Of a stretch of 64,000 nt of DNA, positions 26,985 to 35,295 are shown one piece after another (the stretch's first letter is position 1; every line of letters starts with the position of its first letter). Below the pieces are notes generated by a model that had not been told where the DNA came from, made no database searches, and saw only the letters and a program-made list of their open reading frames with translations. Both the position numbers and the translations under genes were made by a program. This stretch comes from Chloroflexota bacterium (GTDB taxonomy: Bacteria; Chloroflexota; Anaerolineae; Aggregatilineales; J027), in the NCBI GenBank assembly GCA_024434115.1, contig QMIT01000001.1, positions 434,001-498,000 on the forward strand. The letters are read 5' to 3'.

Positions 26985-27593
26985 ATGTCGGACGGACAAA
27001 AAAACTGCCTCACACTCATCATTGGCCTCGTTATTATAGGTGTGTTTGGTATTGCCATTTTTTTTATTCTACAAAAGCAAAAGGAAGAAAAACTCAAAGC
27101 CGCACTTGGCGAGGAAACATTTGCCCAGTGCGAGACGCTCGGTGGTGGAAACGCCAACCTCAGCAATTTTCCCACCACGCAAGGCCCCTTCAAGAGTGTC
27201 GTGATTGGTTTAGGAGAAAACGATTTACACGAGTGGCATGAAGTTCTGCCGGAAGAAACAAAAGCCGAAACCAGTGCCGAGTTATCGTTGATCTTTTGTG
27301 TAGGGGAGGTTGAAAAACAAGTCATCGAAGAATGCCCATATTATCGAGAGGACGGCAGCCTTATCTTTGCTGTTCAGCGCTTCCAGCCTTATAAACTCGT
27401 CGCCGTATTTAACGCCACGACGCACCGCCGGATTGCCGACGTGCATGTGATGGGCGGTATCCCCCAAGCCTGTGAAGATTATCGCTACGACCAGCAGGGC
27501 AGTGTGACTGAGTATACTGGCAGTGAACCCGATGCGAATACTTTTCTGCGGGCCATCTGGGAATATATCTATCGAGATACCTCGCGCCGCTAG
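26985..27593 (+). CDS. single-pass membrane protein of unknown function
   Basis: A 202-residue protein that I do not recognise. The short N-terminus carries two early Cys/Lys residues, then one TM (about 8-28, LIIGLVIIGVFGIAIFFIL) and a basic stretch KQKEEK. The rest (about 30-202) is presumably extracytoplasmic, with four Cys (residues ~46, 105, 117 and 164) that could form disulfides. The presence of DVHVMGGIPQACEDY and a Trp/His pair suggests a compact alpha/beta domain. A strong ribosome site (ggagggga) lies 9 bases before the ATG. The divergent YciI gene starts 182 bases away. No homologue family can be named. Confidence 0.7.
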   Translation: MSDGQKNCLTLIIGLVIIGVFGIAIFFILQKQKEEKLKAALGEETFAQCETLGGGNANLSNFPTTQGPFKSVVIGLGENDLHEWHEVLPEETKAETSAELSLIFCVGEVEKQVIEECPYYREDGSLIFAVQRFQPYKLVAVFNATTHRRIADVHVMGGIPQACEDYRYDQQGSVTEYTGSEPDANTFLRAIWEYIYRDTSRR

Positions 27594-27683
27594 AAAATAG
27601 GAATTCAGATTTTCGATCTAAACGGGACTCTTGCTTGTATATATACTTAGCCCGTACATAAGAATCTACTTGCAGGAGTCCCT

Positions 27684-29264
27684 ATGTTATTCAACCGAAA
27701 ATTACTCGCGGTGGCACTCTGCATCGCCGTTTGTGTGATCGCTTTCCCCCGACAGTCAATATCTGTATCCCACGCGCAGGACAGCACCATCACCATCGGC
27801 ACTACCGATTTGCCCCTAACGCTTGACCCCGCCGAAGCCACCACGTATGTTTCATGGGAAGTGTTAAGTCATCTCTACACAGGATTGACCCGACAAATCG
27901 CCGGCAGCACGGATTATGAATTAGCAGTCGCCGCGACCCATACCGTCAGCGAAGATGGCCTAACCCACACCTTCACCATCCGCGATGATGCGGCCTTCAC
28001 CGACGGCACACCCATTACCGCCGATACCTTTGCCTACAGCATTAACCGCGTCATCACCCTTGATGAAGAAGCCTTCGATTTGCTAGAGGGTATTGTGACC
28101 TCCGTGTCAGTGGATGAAAATGGCGCATTGGTCTTTCAGTTGACCCGCCCGATTCCCTATTTTCTTGGGCTTGTTTCGCTTCCCCCCTTCTTCGCTGTCA
28201 AAGAAAGTGATTTCCCCGCCAACAACCTCAACCAATTTCCGACGACCCTGACAGGCAATGGTGTTTATTTATTCGATTCTTGGAACCCCGGCGACAGCAT
28301 CACCTTAAAAGCCAATCCCAATTTTCAATACGGGCCTATTGCCAAAACCGACACCATTGTGCTGCGTCGTTACGTCTCCAGTTTTGAATTGAGCCAAGCG
28401 CTAGAAACTCGTGCGATTGATTTGGTCTGGCGTGATATGCTGCTCCCCGACGCAATTCAAATGGCTCAAAATAACCCTTCATTTCGGCTGGAACACGTGC
28501 CCAGTGCGCGAATGTGGTATGTCTACATGGTGCGCCGTTTTGACTATATGGACGACCCCATTGTGCGCGAAAGTTTCCTGCTCGGTATCAATCGTGGCCG
28601 TGTAACCCAAGAGTATTTTCAAGGGTATCTGACGCCCGCCTATAGCCTTGTACCAGAGCTATTCAGTGATGCGTATAATCCACTGTGGAAAACGATCCCC
28701 GACACCGCACAGATAGATCGTAAACTGCGCGATGCAGGCTATCGTGAGGCCAATATCAGCCGTGCCCAGATTAACCTCATTACCTCGCAATCCGTCTATG
28801 GTGATTATTATGTGGATGCGCTAAACGATCTGACTAAAGACTTTATTCCAGTGCGCGTGATTGCCATTAACATTACGGCAGGGCAAAACCTTGAACAACG
28901 TGGCGTTTTTGCCGAGGCCGTGCAACATGGGGACACACCAACATCAGTGTTTGCCCTCTCCCCAGTGATCGCCCATCCCGATTACTACTTGCGTGCTCTG
29001 CTCCATTCCAACGGACTGTTGGCGCGTGGGGGTGAATTTGGCAATGCCGATATAGATGCGCTGCTCGATCAAGCTGCTTTAGAAACCGACCCCACTGTGC
29101 AGGCGGAACTGTATCGTCAGGCCCAAACGCTGATTCAGCCGGAAAATATCATTGCACCACTGTGGGAAGATACCCTCACGGTACTCACGTGGAACGACAT
29201 CGGTGGCATTACCATCGAGCCGAATTCCTTCCTCCATTATGACCTGCTCACCCGCGAACAATAA
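27684..29264 (+). CDS. family 5 extracellular solute-binding protein (peptide/nickel type)
   Basis: A 526-residue ABC-type solute-binding protein (SBP_bac_5, PF00496). The signal peptide (MLFNRKLLAVALCIAVCVIAFPRQ, cleavage near SHAQD, residue ~32) has no clear lipobox. The mature start TIGTTDLPLTLDPAEATTYVSWEV is the classic family opening. Further motifs are FTDGTPITADTFAYSINR and GNGVYLFDSWNPGDSITLKANP. The C-terminal domain holds LLDQAALETDPTVQAELYRQAQ. It binds oligopeptides or similar ligands outside the cell. No permease or ATPase gene is adjacent, so it is an orphan. The ribosome site caggag precedes the ATG. Confidence 0.9.
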   Translation: MLFNRKLLAVALCIAVCVIAFPRQSISVSHAQDSTITIGTTDLPLTLDPAEATTYVSWEVLSHLYTGLTRQIAGSTDYELAVAATHTVSEDGLTHTFTIRDDAAFTDGTPITADTFAYSINRVITLDEEAFDLLEGIVTSVSVDENGALVFQLTRPIPYFLGLVSLPPFFAVKESDFPANNLNQFPTTLTGNGVYLFDSWNPGDSITLKANPNFQYGPIAKTDTIVLRRYVSSFELSQALETRAIDLVWRDMLLPDAIQMAQNNPSFRLEHVPSARMWYVYMVRRFDYMDDPIVRESFLLGINRGRVTQEYFQGYLTPAYSLVPELFSDAYNPLWKTIPDTAQIDRKLRDAGYREANISRAQINLITSQSVYGDYYVDALNDLTKDFIPVRVIAINITAGQNLEQRGVFAEAVQHGDTPTSVFALSPVIAHPDYYLRALLHSNGLLARGGEFGNADIDALLDQAALETDPTVQAELYRQAQTLIQPENIIAPLWEDTLTVLTWNDIGGITIEPNSFLHYDLLTREQ

Positions 29265-29267
29265 TTA

Positions 29268-29289
29268 TAGGGGGTAAATTTGCCCCCTA
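29268..29289. repeat. TAGGGG-type palindrome
   Basis: Arms TAGGGGG and CCCCCTA with an 8-base spacer. It contains the JAMM gene stop codon and resembles hairpins at 52881-52907 and 60971-61002. Confidence 0.55.
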
Positions 29290-29748
29290 CTCACTCACCA
29301 CGATAGTCACGGCGGTTGCTTCCCCGTTCTTGATGCGCCATGCGGTCACAACCATCCCATTAATAGTCGGGGGTCTCTCGGCTGTCCATTCGGCATAGAT
29401 CGCGGGGCACACAATCAAAAAAATGACATCAGGATAGGCGCACTCTTGTATATCCGTCTGCGAAGGGCGATCCATTCCCTGTGGGTGGCTGTGAAAGATG
29501 CCTATGGTATCGAGGCCCGCTTTGGCAAACCGGGTCATGGCCTGAATCTGGTCGCGCGGCTCCATCAAGAACGTCACTTCCGGTTGGGCAGCAATATTAG
29601 GAATAGAAATCACCTGCTCACCAAAAGCAGCTCTATCAAATGGCTTCCAGCGCCCTCCAATGAGTCCACATACTTCGGCGCTTGACTGAGTGGCGGCATA
29701 GCTGCAAATTTCTGTATAGGCACCAAGATTGAGGTAGAAATTCGTCAT
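29287..29748 (-). CDS. JAMM/MPN+ domain metallopeptidase
   Basis: A 153-residue single-domain JAB1/MPN/Mov34 protein (PF14464). The full zinc site is present: Glu in SAEVCGLIGG and the signature HSHPQGMDRPSQTD (HxH-x7-S-x2-D). Such proteins act as isopeptidases or amidases; bacterial ones process ubiquitin-like or sulfur-carrier proteins (CysO/QbsD-type) or unknown targets. No sulfur-carrier gene is seen nearby. Start choice: ATG at 29748 places the usual first helix at the N-terminus. A longer form from 29775 is possible, and neither has a strong ribosome site. Confidence 0.85.
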   Translation of the reverse strand: MTNFYLNLGAYTEICSYAATQSSAEVCGLIGGRWKPFDRAAFGEQVISIPNIAAQPEVTFLMEPRDQIQAMTRFAKAGLDTIGIFHSHPQGMDRPSQTDIQECAYPDVIFLIVCPAIYAEWTAERPPTINGMVVTAWRIKNGEATAVTIVVSE

Positions 29749-29835
29749 AGTCTTTCGTGCGTTTAGGTCTCTCATCAAATATTGATGGAATTTTTATAGG
29801 GTCATATTATAATAAAATTACATGAGTAAAATATG

Positions 29836-29855
29836 AATTTAACTGCGGTTAAATT
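29836..29855. promoter_or_regulatory. perfect palindrome, candidate metal-responsive operator
   Basis: AATTTAAC-TGCG-GTTAAATT, 8-bp perfect arms. It overlaps the -35 element and spacer of the promoter proposed at 29838-29866, 42 bases before the metal ATPase start. Confidence 0.6.
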
Positions 29856-29866
29856 TCGCTGATAAT
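29838..29866 (+). promoter_or_regulatory. candidate promoter of the P1B ATPase gene
   Basis: TTTAAC (29838-29843), exactly 17 bases, then GATAAT (29861-29866). The -35 is weak and lies inside the palindrome, as expected for a repressed or activated promoter. A second TATAAT at 29808-29813 has no clear -35. Confidence 0.45.
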
Positions 29867-29896
29867 CTAGACGCCACCGCATGGAAAGGAACCCAA

Positions 29897-31885
29897 ATGG
29901 CTCAATCTACCCTCCAAACCAGTACCCCTGCTGAAAGGGTCGAGCCGATTGAAAAGGCCATTCCCAAAACCAACACACCCCCGCAAAATCATTTCACGCG
30001 GCTTATCGCTAACATCGAACCAGCCCTTGTGGTTATCACAGCCCTTGCCATCATAACTAGCATGGCGTTGGAACAACTTGAAATGCCCGCATGGACAATC
30101 CTTACCGCCAATATCATCAGCTATTTGGCGGGTGGTTATTTTGGTGTGCGGGCCGGACTTGAAAGCCTGCTGCACAAAGAAATCAACGTTGACCTCTTGA
30201 TGGTGCTGGCGGCGGCTGGCGCTGCGTTAGTAGACCAATGGCATGAGGGGGCGATTTTGCTGTTTCTGTTTAGCCTTTCCAATGTGCTGCAAGATTATGC
30301 AATGGGCCGCAGCCGCAAAGCCATCCAAAGCCTGCTTGATCTCCGCCCCGATACCGCCACAATTCGGCGTGATGACCGTTTGGTTGAAGTGCCTGTTGAA
30401 GAACTACGGCACGGCGATGTGGTCATTTTGCAACCGGGGGCGCGTATCCCAGTAGATGGTCGCGTAATTCGCGGTTCGGCCAGTGTCAATCAGGCCAGCA
30501 TCACCGGGGAATCTGTACCCGTTCTCAAACAACCGGGGGATGAAGTTTTTGCCGGAACCATCAACGAAAATGGGGCACTAGATATTGAAGTTACCCGCCT
30601 ATCCTCCGAAAGTACCCTTTCACGCATTATTCAAATGGTTGAAAACGCGCAGGCCAACAAAGCCAACACCCAAACGGCCCTCGACAAATTTGAACAATAT
30701 TACGCGATGGTCGTCATCGGCGTGACCATCCTACTGATCTTCCTGCCGCCCCTGCTGACGAGTGTGGATTTTAATGACAATTTCTATCGGGCGATGGTTG
30801 TGATGGTGGTCGCTTCGCCCTGTGCATTGGTTATCAGTACCCCCGCCAGCATCCTTTCGGCCATTGCGAATGGGGCACGGCATGGGGTCTTGTTCAAAGG
30901 TGGCGCACATCTGGAAAACATGGCCCAGATTAAGGTCGTTGCCTTTGATAAGACCGGCACAATTACGACAGGTAAACCCGTAGTGACTGATATTGTGATG
31001 CTCAACGGCCTGACCGAAAACGACCTCCTCAAATTGACTGCCTCGGCTGAAGCCCGTTCAGAACATCCACTCGCCAATGCGGTGGTCAAGGCCGCCAATG
31101 AGCGCCAACTGACGCTTGTCGAACCGGAGCTTTTTGAGGCTGTGCCGGGTCGGGGTATCCGCGCCACTATCGAGGGCAAAGACCTGCTCGTCGGTTCAGA
31201 GCGCCTTTTTGACGAAGGCGGTATCTCTATTCCTGCTTCCATCCGCCAGCAACAAGAGGCATTTTATCAAAACGGCAAGACCGCCCTCCTCGTATATCAA
31301 CAACCTGAGCACTGGTTAGGCATTGTCGCCATTGCCGACACCGCCCGCCCCGAAGCCAAACATGCCCTTGAAGCCCTCCATCATGTTGGCATTCAGAAAA
31401 TTGCCATGCTAACCGGGGATAATCCTCAAGTGGCAGCGGCTATTGCAACGGGCACCGGCATTGATACCCCCTATGCCAATTTGATGCCGGAGGACAAGGT
31501 CATAGTTCTCAACGAACTCGCCGCCGCATATGGCCCGGTGGCAATGGTGGGAGATGGCGTCAATGATGCCCCCGCTCTTGCAACCGCCTCCCTCGGTATT
31601 GCGATGGGTGCGGCAGGTACAGATGTGGCGCTGGAAACTGCCGATGTCGTATTGATGTCCAGTGACCTCTCCAAAATTCCCTATGCGATTGCCCTTAGTA
31701 AACGGGCCAGACGTATCGTCATCCAGAATCTCACATTCAGTATGTCGGTCATTGTCGTTTTGGTGATTAGCGCCTTGCTGCCCTTTGTCCAACTGCCTTT
31801 ACCCTTAGGTGTGGTGGGTCACGAAGGCAGTACCGTCATTGTGGTACTGAACGGCTTACGATTGTTAGCGTTCCGACCAGAGTAA
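29897..31885 (+). CDS. heavy-metal-translocating P1B-type ATPase (P1B-4, CoaT/CtpD-like)
   Basis: Pumps a divalent metal ion across the membrane with ATP. The 662-residue protein has no N-terminal HMA domain. Motifs in order: TGES (203-206, actuator), the TM metal motif SPC (307-309), phosphorylation site DKTGT (D351), the P1B hallmark HP (H390-P391), GDGVNDAPA, and HEGST (642-646) in the last TM helix. SPC together with HEGST defines the P1B-4 group, whose known members export Co, Fe, Zn or Cd. The actual ion cannot be read here. An unusual palindrome sits in its promoter. Ribosome site ggaa lies before the ATG. No metalloregulator gene is adjacent. Confidence 0.93.
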   Translation: MAQSTLQTSTPAERVEPIEKAIPKTNTPPQNHFTRLIANIEPALVVITALAIITSMALEQLEMPAWTILTANIISYLAGGYFGVRAGLESLLHKEINVDLLMVLAAAGAALVDQWHEGAILLFLFSLSNVLQDYAMGRSRKAIQSLLDLRPDTATIRRDDRLVEVPVEELRHGDVVILQPGARIPVDGRVIRGSASVNQASITGESVPVLKQPGDEVFAGTINENGALDIEVTRLSSESTLSRIIQMVENAQANKANTQTALDKFEQYYAMVVIGVTILLIFLPPLLTSVDFNDNFYRAMVVMVVASPCALVISTPASILSAIANGARHGVLFKGGAHLENMAQIKVVAFDKTGTITTGKPVVTDIVMLNGLTENDLLKLTASAEARSEHPLANAVVKAANERQLTLVEPELFEAVPGRGIRATIEGKDLLVGSERLFDEGGISIPASIRQQQEAFYQNGKTALLVYQQPEHWLGIVAIADTARPEAKHALEALHHVGIQKIAMLTGDNPQVAAAIATGTGIDTPYANLMPEDKVIVLNELAAAYGPVAMVGDGVNDAPALATASLGIAMGAAGTDVALETADVVLMSSDLSKIPYAIALSKRARRIVIQNLTFSMSVIVVLVISALLPFVQLPLPLGVVGHEGSTVIVVLNGLRLLAFRPE

Positions 31886-31934
31886 CGGATTATAATGAGG
31901 GTGGATTGTCATCGTCTTTTCGGGAGAAACATCC

Positions 31935-32216
31935 ATGCCCACCCTCATCGCACTTGCTCTAATCCTATTGGTCATCGCCCCGCCATGTTATGGCATCTTG
32001 GTCATTTTGCTTGATACGCAAACGCCGCCACGCCAACGCACTACCCGCGCCGTCGGAGGGGCACTCTTATTTAAATCGGCAGGGATGGGTAGCGTGATGC
32101 TTATGACAGTTGTCAGCCAAGCGCAGTTGACCTATATTCTGCCCACCCTCTTGGTTTTCCTAACCATGCTCGCCGTGACACGCATTATGCAACTTGAATT
32201 CAAGCCGGGCTTTTAA
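31935..32216 (+). CDS. small hydrophobic membrane protein, unknown function
   Basis: A 93-residue protein with three likely TM segments (about 4-26, 42-62 and 66-86) and a short basic loop with RQRTTRAVGG between the first two. I do not recognise a family. Ribosome site gggag is 9 bases before the ATG. A TATAAT lies at 31891-31896 with no convincing -35, so it may be transcribed either on its own or with the metal ATPase, whose stop is 49 bases upstream. It is convergent with obgE (8-base gap). Confidence 0.6.
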   Translation: MPTLIALALILLVIAPPCYGILVILLDTQTPPRQRTTRAVGGALLFKSAGMGSVMLMTVVSQAQLTYILPTLLVFLTMLAVTRIMQLEFKPGF

Positions 32217-32224
32217 CTGAAGCA

Positions 32225-33571
32225 CTAATCTTCGCCGTCATTCTCATCCAAATCGTCAGACTCGTCTTCTGGTTCTTCATCGCCATAAGACTCGTCGCCC
32301 CATTCGAGTTCCATTTCGCCAATGTAAACTGTATCGCCTGCCTTCACGCCTGCTTTTTCCAACGCTTCCGAAACACCCATCGCCTCTAGGATTTTTTGGA
32401 AGCGCATCAACGCCTCATCATAATCCCAATAGGTCATTTGGGCCGCCCGCTCAATGCGTTTGCCGGATACTTGGAAACTGCCATCCATACGGCGCGAAAT
32501 CTTGAAAGCCAATTCATCTTCTTCCAAACGATATACGCGAACTTCCTCAACCTCTTGAACTGGGATTTCTTCTTCGGCGGGTAGGCTATCCAACAACTCG
32601 AAGGCCTTATAGATCAATTCACGAGTCCCTTGCTGCGTCGCGGCGGATAGGGCCATCGGGTCACGACCCAGTTTGCGAAGTTCGATCTGCAATTTGGGCC
32701 ATGCAGCTTGGGCTTCTGGTAAATCCATTTTATTGATGACCACCACTGTCGGCCTCTCCAACAATTTTTCGTCGAACAGCGCCAATTCAGTGTTGATTTG
32801 GTGATAATCGGCCAGTGGATTCGCACCTGCCCCATCCAGCATATGAATGAGGACACGGGTACGCTGAATATGTTTTAAGAAGTCGTGTCCCAAGCCTACT
32901 CCCTGACTCGCGCCTTCTACCAAACCGGGGATGTCGGCGACCACCATATCCCGATAATCGAGGCGCACCATACCGAGATTTGGAATAAGAGTAGTAAAAG
33001 GATAATCGGCGACTTTCGGCTTGGCGTTCGAGATGACCGACAGCAGGGTACTCTTGCCCGCGTTGGGTACGCCGACAATGCCCACATCCGCCATCAACTT
33101 CAATTCAAGATTGAGCCACTTTTCCTCACCCGGTTCGCCTTTTTCGGCGACACGCGGGGCTTGATTGGTGCTGCTTTTAAATTTGGTGTTGCCTTTGCCG
33201 CCACGCCCGCCTTTGGCAACAATTACGCGCTGGGCAGGTCTGGTTAAATCCGCAATTAGATTACCGTCATCATCCCGGACAATCGTCCCGACGGGTACTT
33301 CAATTTCTAAATCGGAGGCAGTGGCACCCGTTCGCAGTGCGATCCCTCCCGCCACGCCCGATTCAGCCCGAAAGTGAACCCTATTGGCGAGCGATTGGAG
33401 AGTATTAATCTTAGGGTTGGCAACCAAAACGACATTACCGCCGTGTCCCCCATCTCCTCCATCCGGCCCACCGCGCGGAGCAAATTTCTCTCGCCGAAAG
33501 CTAATCCGTCCATCCCCACCGTCGCCGCTTTTGACAAACACGCGGGCTTCATCCAAAAACTGCTGTGTCAT
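32225..33571 (-). CDS. obgE: GTPase ObgE/CgtA
   Basis: Essential ribosome-associated GTPase that takes part in 50S assembly and stress control. 448 residues from the ATG at 33571; the frame is open to 33604, but the conserved N-terminus begins MTQQFLDEARVFVKSGDGGD. The Gly-rich Obg domain (1-160) includes GGPDGGDGGHGG. The G domain has G1 GVPNAGKST, G3 DIPGLVEGAS, G4 NKMD and G5 SAA. The C-terminal OCT domain (about 350-425) ends in an acidic tail (EPEDESDDLDENDGED). The 5' end lies 10 bases from the stop of the GbsR/MarR-type gene, so the two are probably co-transcribed. Confidence 0.96.
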   Translation of the reverse strand: MTQQFLDEARVFVKSGDGGDGRISFRREKFAPRGGPDGGDGGHGGNVVLVANPKINTLQSLANRVHFRAESGVAGGIALRTGATASDLEIEVPVGTIVRDDDGNLIADLTRPAQRVIVAKGGRGGKGNTKFKSSTNQAPRVAEKGEPGEEKWLNLELKLMADVGIVGVPNAGKSTLLSVISNAKPKVADYPFTTLIPNLGMVRLDYRDMVVADIPGLVEGASQGVGLGHDFLKHIQRTRVLIHMLDGAGANPLADYHQINTELALFDEKLLERPTVVVINKMDLPEAQAAWPKLQIELRKLGRDPMALSAATQQGTRELIYKAFELLDSLPAEEEIPVQEVEEVRVYRLEEDELAFKISRRMDGSFQVSGKRIERAAQMTYWDYDEALMRFQKILEAMGVSEALEKAGVKAGDTVYIGEMELEWGDESYGDEEPEDESDDLDENDGED

Positions 33572-33581
33572 GCTTATCTCG

Positions 33582-34154
33582 CTATTTCTCGTTGTCGGGA
33601 CCATCCATAATCCCGTTCATATCAAAATCACGTCCCTGCTGCAAAATACTGGTCAACAGGTAGCGGGCTAACTTAAAAAAATCAGAGAGTTGATCTATCT
33701 GGGTAACATAATGCGTGGCGGTTTTTTTCAGATCAGCGTCCATCGCTGGCATTTTCTCGCGCAAGCGGTTGATATTCGTCTCCAATACACTCAAAGCACG
33801 GTCAATATCCCGGATTTCGCGGCTGCCGATGACATTTTGGATAACCTTCCAAAGATCGCTTTCGGCCTCATAATATTTTTTGCGCGTCTCGCGCACCCAC
33901 ACCTCGCGCACAATCCCCATGTGTTCCAATGTGCGGATATTCATGCTGATACTGGCTTTGCTTTTGCCCAGATGCTCCACCAAATCGTCTAGGCTTAACG
34001 GCCCCGGACTCAACAGCAATGCACCATACAGTTGGCCCATGACCTTGTTATAGCCAAAATAATCGGCTAATTGGCCCAAGCCCTCCAACATACTATCATT
34101 GACCGCCTGTAGCGTCTGATCCAAATTGATGCCTTGATTGGTTACATCACTCAT
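33582..34154 (-). CDS. GbsR/MarR-type transcriptional regulator
   Basis: A 190-residue protein with an N-terminal winged-helix domain (about 30-100): GYNKVMGQLYGALLLSPGP, then the recognition part LVEHLGKSKASISMNIRTL and wing VREVWVRETRKKYY. A long C-terminal helical region follows. This matches the GbsR family within the MarR superfamily, known for repressing glycine-betaine synthesis genes in Bacillus. The target here is unknown, and the neighbours (obgE, amidase) do not suggest osmolyte metabolism. A TATAAT on the minus strand (34202-34197) is 43 bases ahead of the ATG without a clear -35. Confidence 0.82.
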   Translation of the reverse strand: MSDVTNQGINLDQTLQAVNDSMLEGLGQLADYFGYNKVMGQLYGALLLSPGPLSLDDLVEHLGKSKASISMNIRTLEHMGIVREVWVRETRKKYYEAESDLWKVIQNVIGSREIRDIDRALSVLETNINRLREKMPAMDADLKKTATHYVTQIDQLSDFFKLARYLLTSILQQGRDFDMNGIMDGPDNEK

Positions 34155-34240
34155 CTAATGACAATCCTTACCCCGCGCCGCTTTGGAAATAATCATATTA
34201 TACCGTCAGGTTAAATGCGATAGTGTCATCCACCAATATT

Positions 34241-35131
34241 TTAGAAGGTGTTTCGCCTGCAACAGCAATCACATTTTTGATAAGAGAGGTTAGCCTCATC
34301 GGGACTGGGAGTCATCACTTGCTCCGGTGGTGTAATATACCCCCCTGTGCCACGCTGCAATAACGCCCGTTCTGCCATTTTATCTAATACCGGATAGAGA
34401 TTTGCGCCGGGGCAAACCGTTGTATCATTAAACTCCCGATGGGCCGCCAGATGCGTGAGACGTAATCGAATTGCCAGCCAATTCACCAATGCTTGTGTAT
34501 TGTCCAGTTGCGTCTGGGTGGGTGATATTTCATCAAAATTCCCAAATAGGCAAATTCCCAAACTGCCTGTATTATGCAATTCGGTGTGGGTGCCCCGTGC
34601 CGACATCTTGCGCCCTTCGTAAACCTTGCCTGTCAGCCCCACCCCAAAATGATAGGCAATATCGGCCCAACCACGCTCATCCAGATGCAAATTTTGAATC
34701 TCGCGCATCGTGGTGTCGTCATCCGTCTCATACAGTGACGAGTGATGAATCACAACCGTTTGATAGGCTTCCCGCAAATCGGTGTCATATTCACGCCACC
34801 CTTCAGGATTATCCAATGAATAAAATCCGAATTCTTCTTCGGCCTCATGATTAACGGCACGTGCGCCCCATTCTTCACGCGGGAGAATCGGAGGGCGATC
34901 AACCTGCTTGAACCGCGCCAAACGTGCGGGGTCAGGCGTGCGTGTGGGTGGGATTGTAGTTGGATTGAGCGTTTCCTCATTGACCACCGACAACCCAATG
35001 GCAGTGAGTCCAGCACAAGCCAACGCTCCGGCAACCGCCAAGCCGGATAAGGCCAAAAAATCCCGCCGGGAGATGGCACGGTGAATAGGCGTAGGTTTAG
35101 GCGGCATGAGTGGTGGATGCTGATGTGTCAT
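34241..35131 (-). CDS. Tat-exported N-acetylmuramoyl-L-alanine amidase / PGRP domain protein
   Basis: A 296-residue protein with a twin-arginine signal (SRRDFLALSGLAVAG, about 21-35) and hydrophobic stretch to ~48. The amidase-2/PGRP domain (about 90-265) has zinc ligands in VVIHHSS, a second His in LAAHREFND and Cys in TVCPG. It hydrolyses the amide bond between MurNAc and the stem peptide of peptidoglycan outside the membrane. Tat export is unusual but known for amidases. The C-terminal 30 residues are Pro-rich and end with a CDCCC cluster of four Cys, which is odd. It is a single gene. Confidence 0.87.
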   Translation of the reverse strand: MTHQHPPLMPPKPTPIHRAISRRDFLALSGLAVAGALACAGLTAIGLSVVNEETLNPTTIPPTRTPDPARLARFKQVDRPPILPREEWGARAVNHEAEEEFGFYSLDNPEGWREYDTDLREAYQTVVIHHSSLYETDDDTTMREIQNLHLDERGWADIAYHFGVGLTGKVYEGRKMSARGTHTELHNTGSLGICLFGNFDEISPTQTQLDNTQALVNWLAIRLRLTHLAAHREFNDTTVCPGANLYPVLDKMAERALLQRGTGGYITPPEQVMTPSPDEANLSYQKCDCCCRRNTF

Positions 35132-35295
35132 AGGGTCATTAGTTTCTGTTTAGATGAGATTCTCCTTACATCAAATATTAATCCCAGAATGGGTCTTTTG
35201 TCATTGTCCGGTTATCAACTCTGCGTTAAACTGACCACCAACCAATATTAAATTGCTTTCATTCGACCTTGAAACTCAGGAGTACCTTTTACCCC

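Noticed and set aside
31891..31896. TATAAT before the small membrane protein as a full promoter
   Set aside because: No acceptable -35 or TGn extension is present, so it is not listed as a feature.
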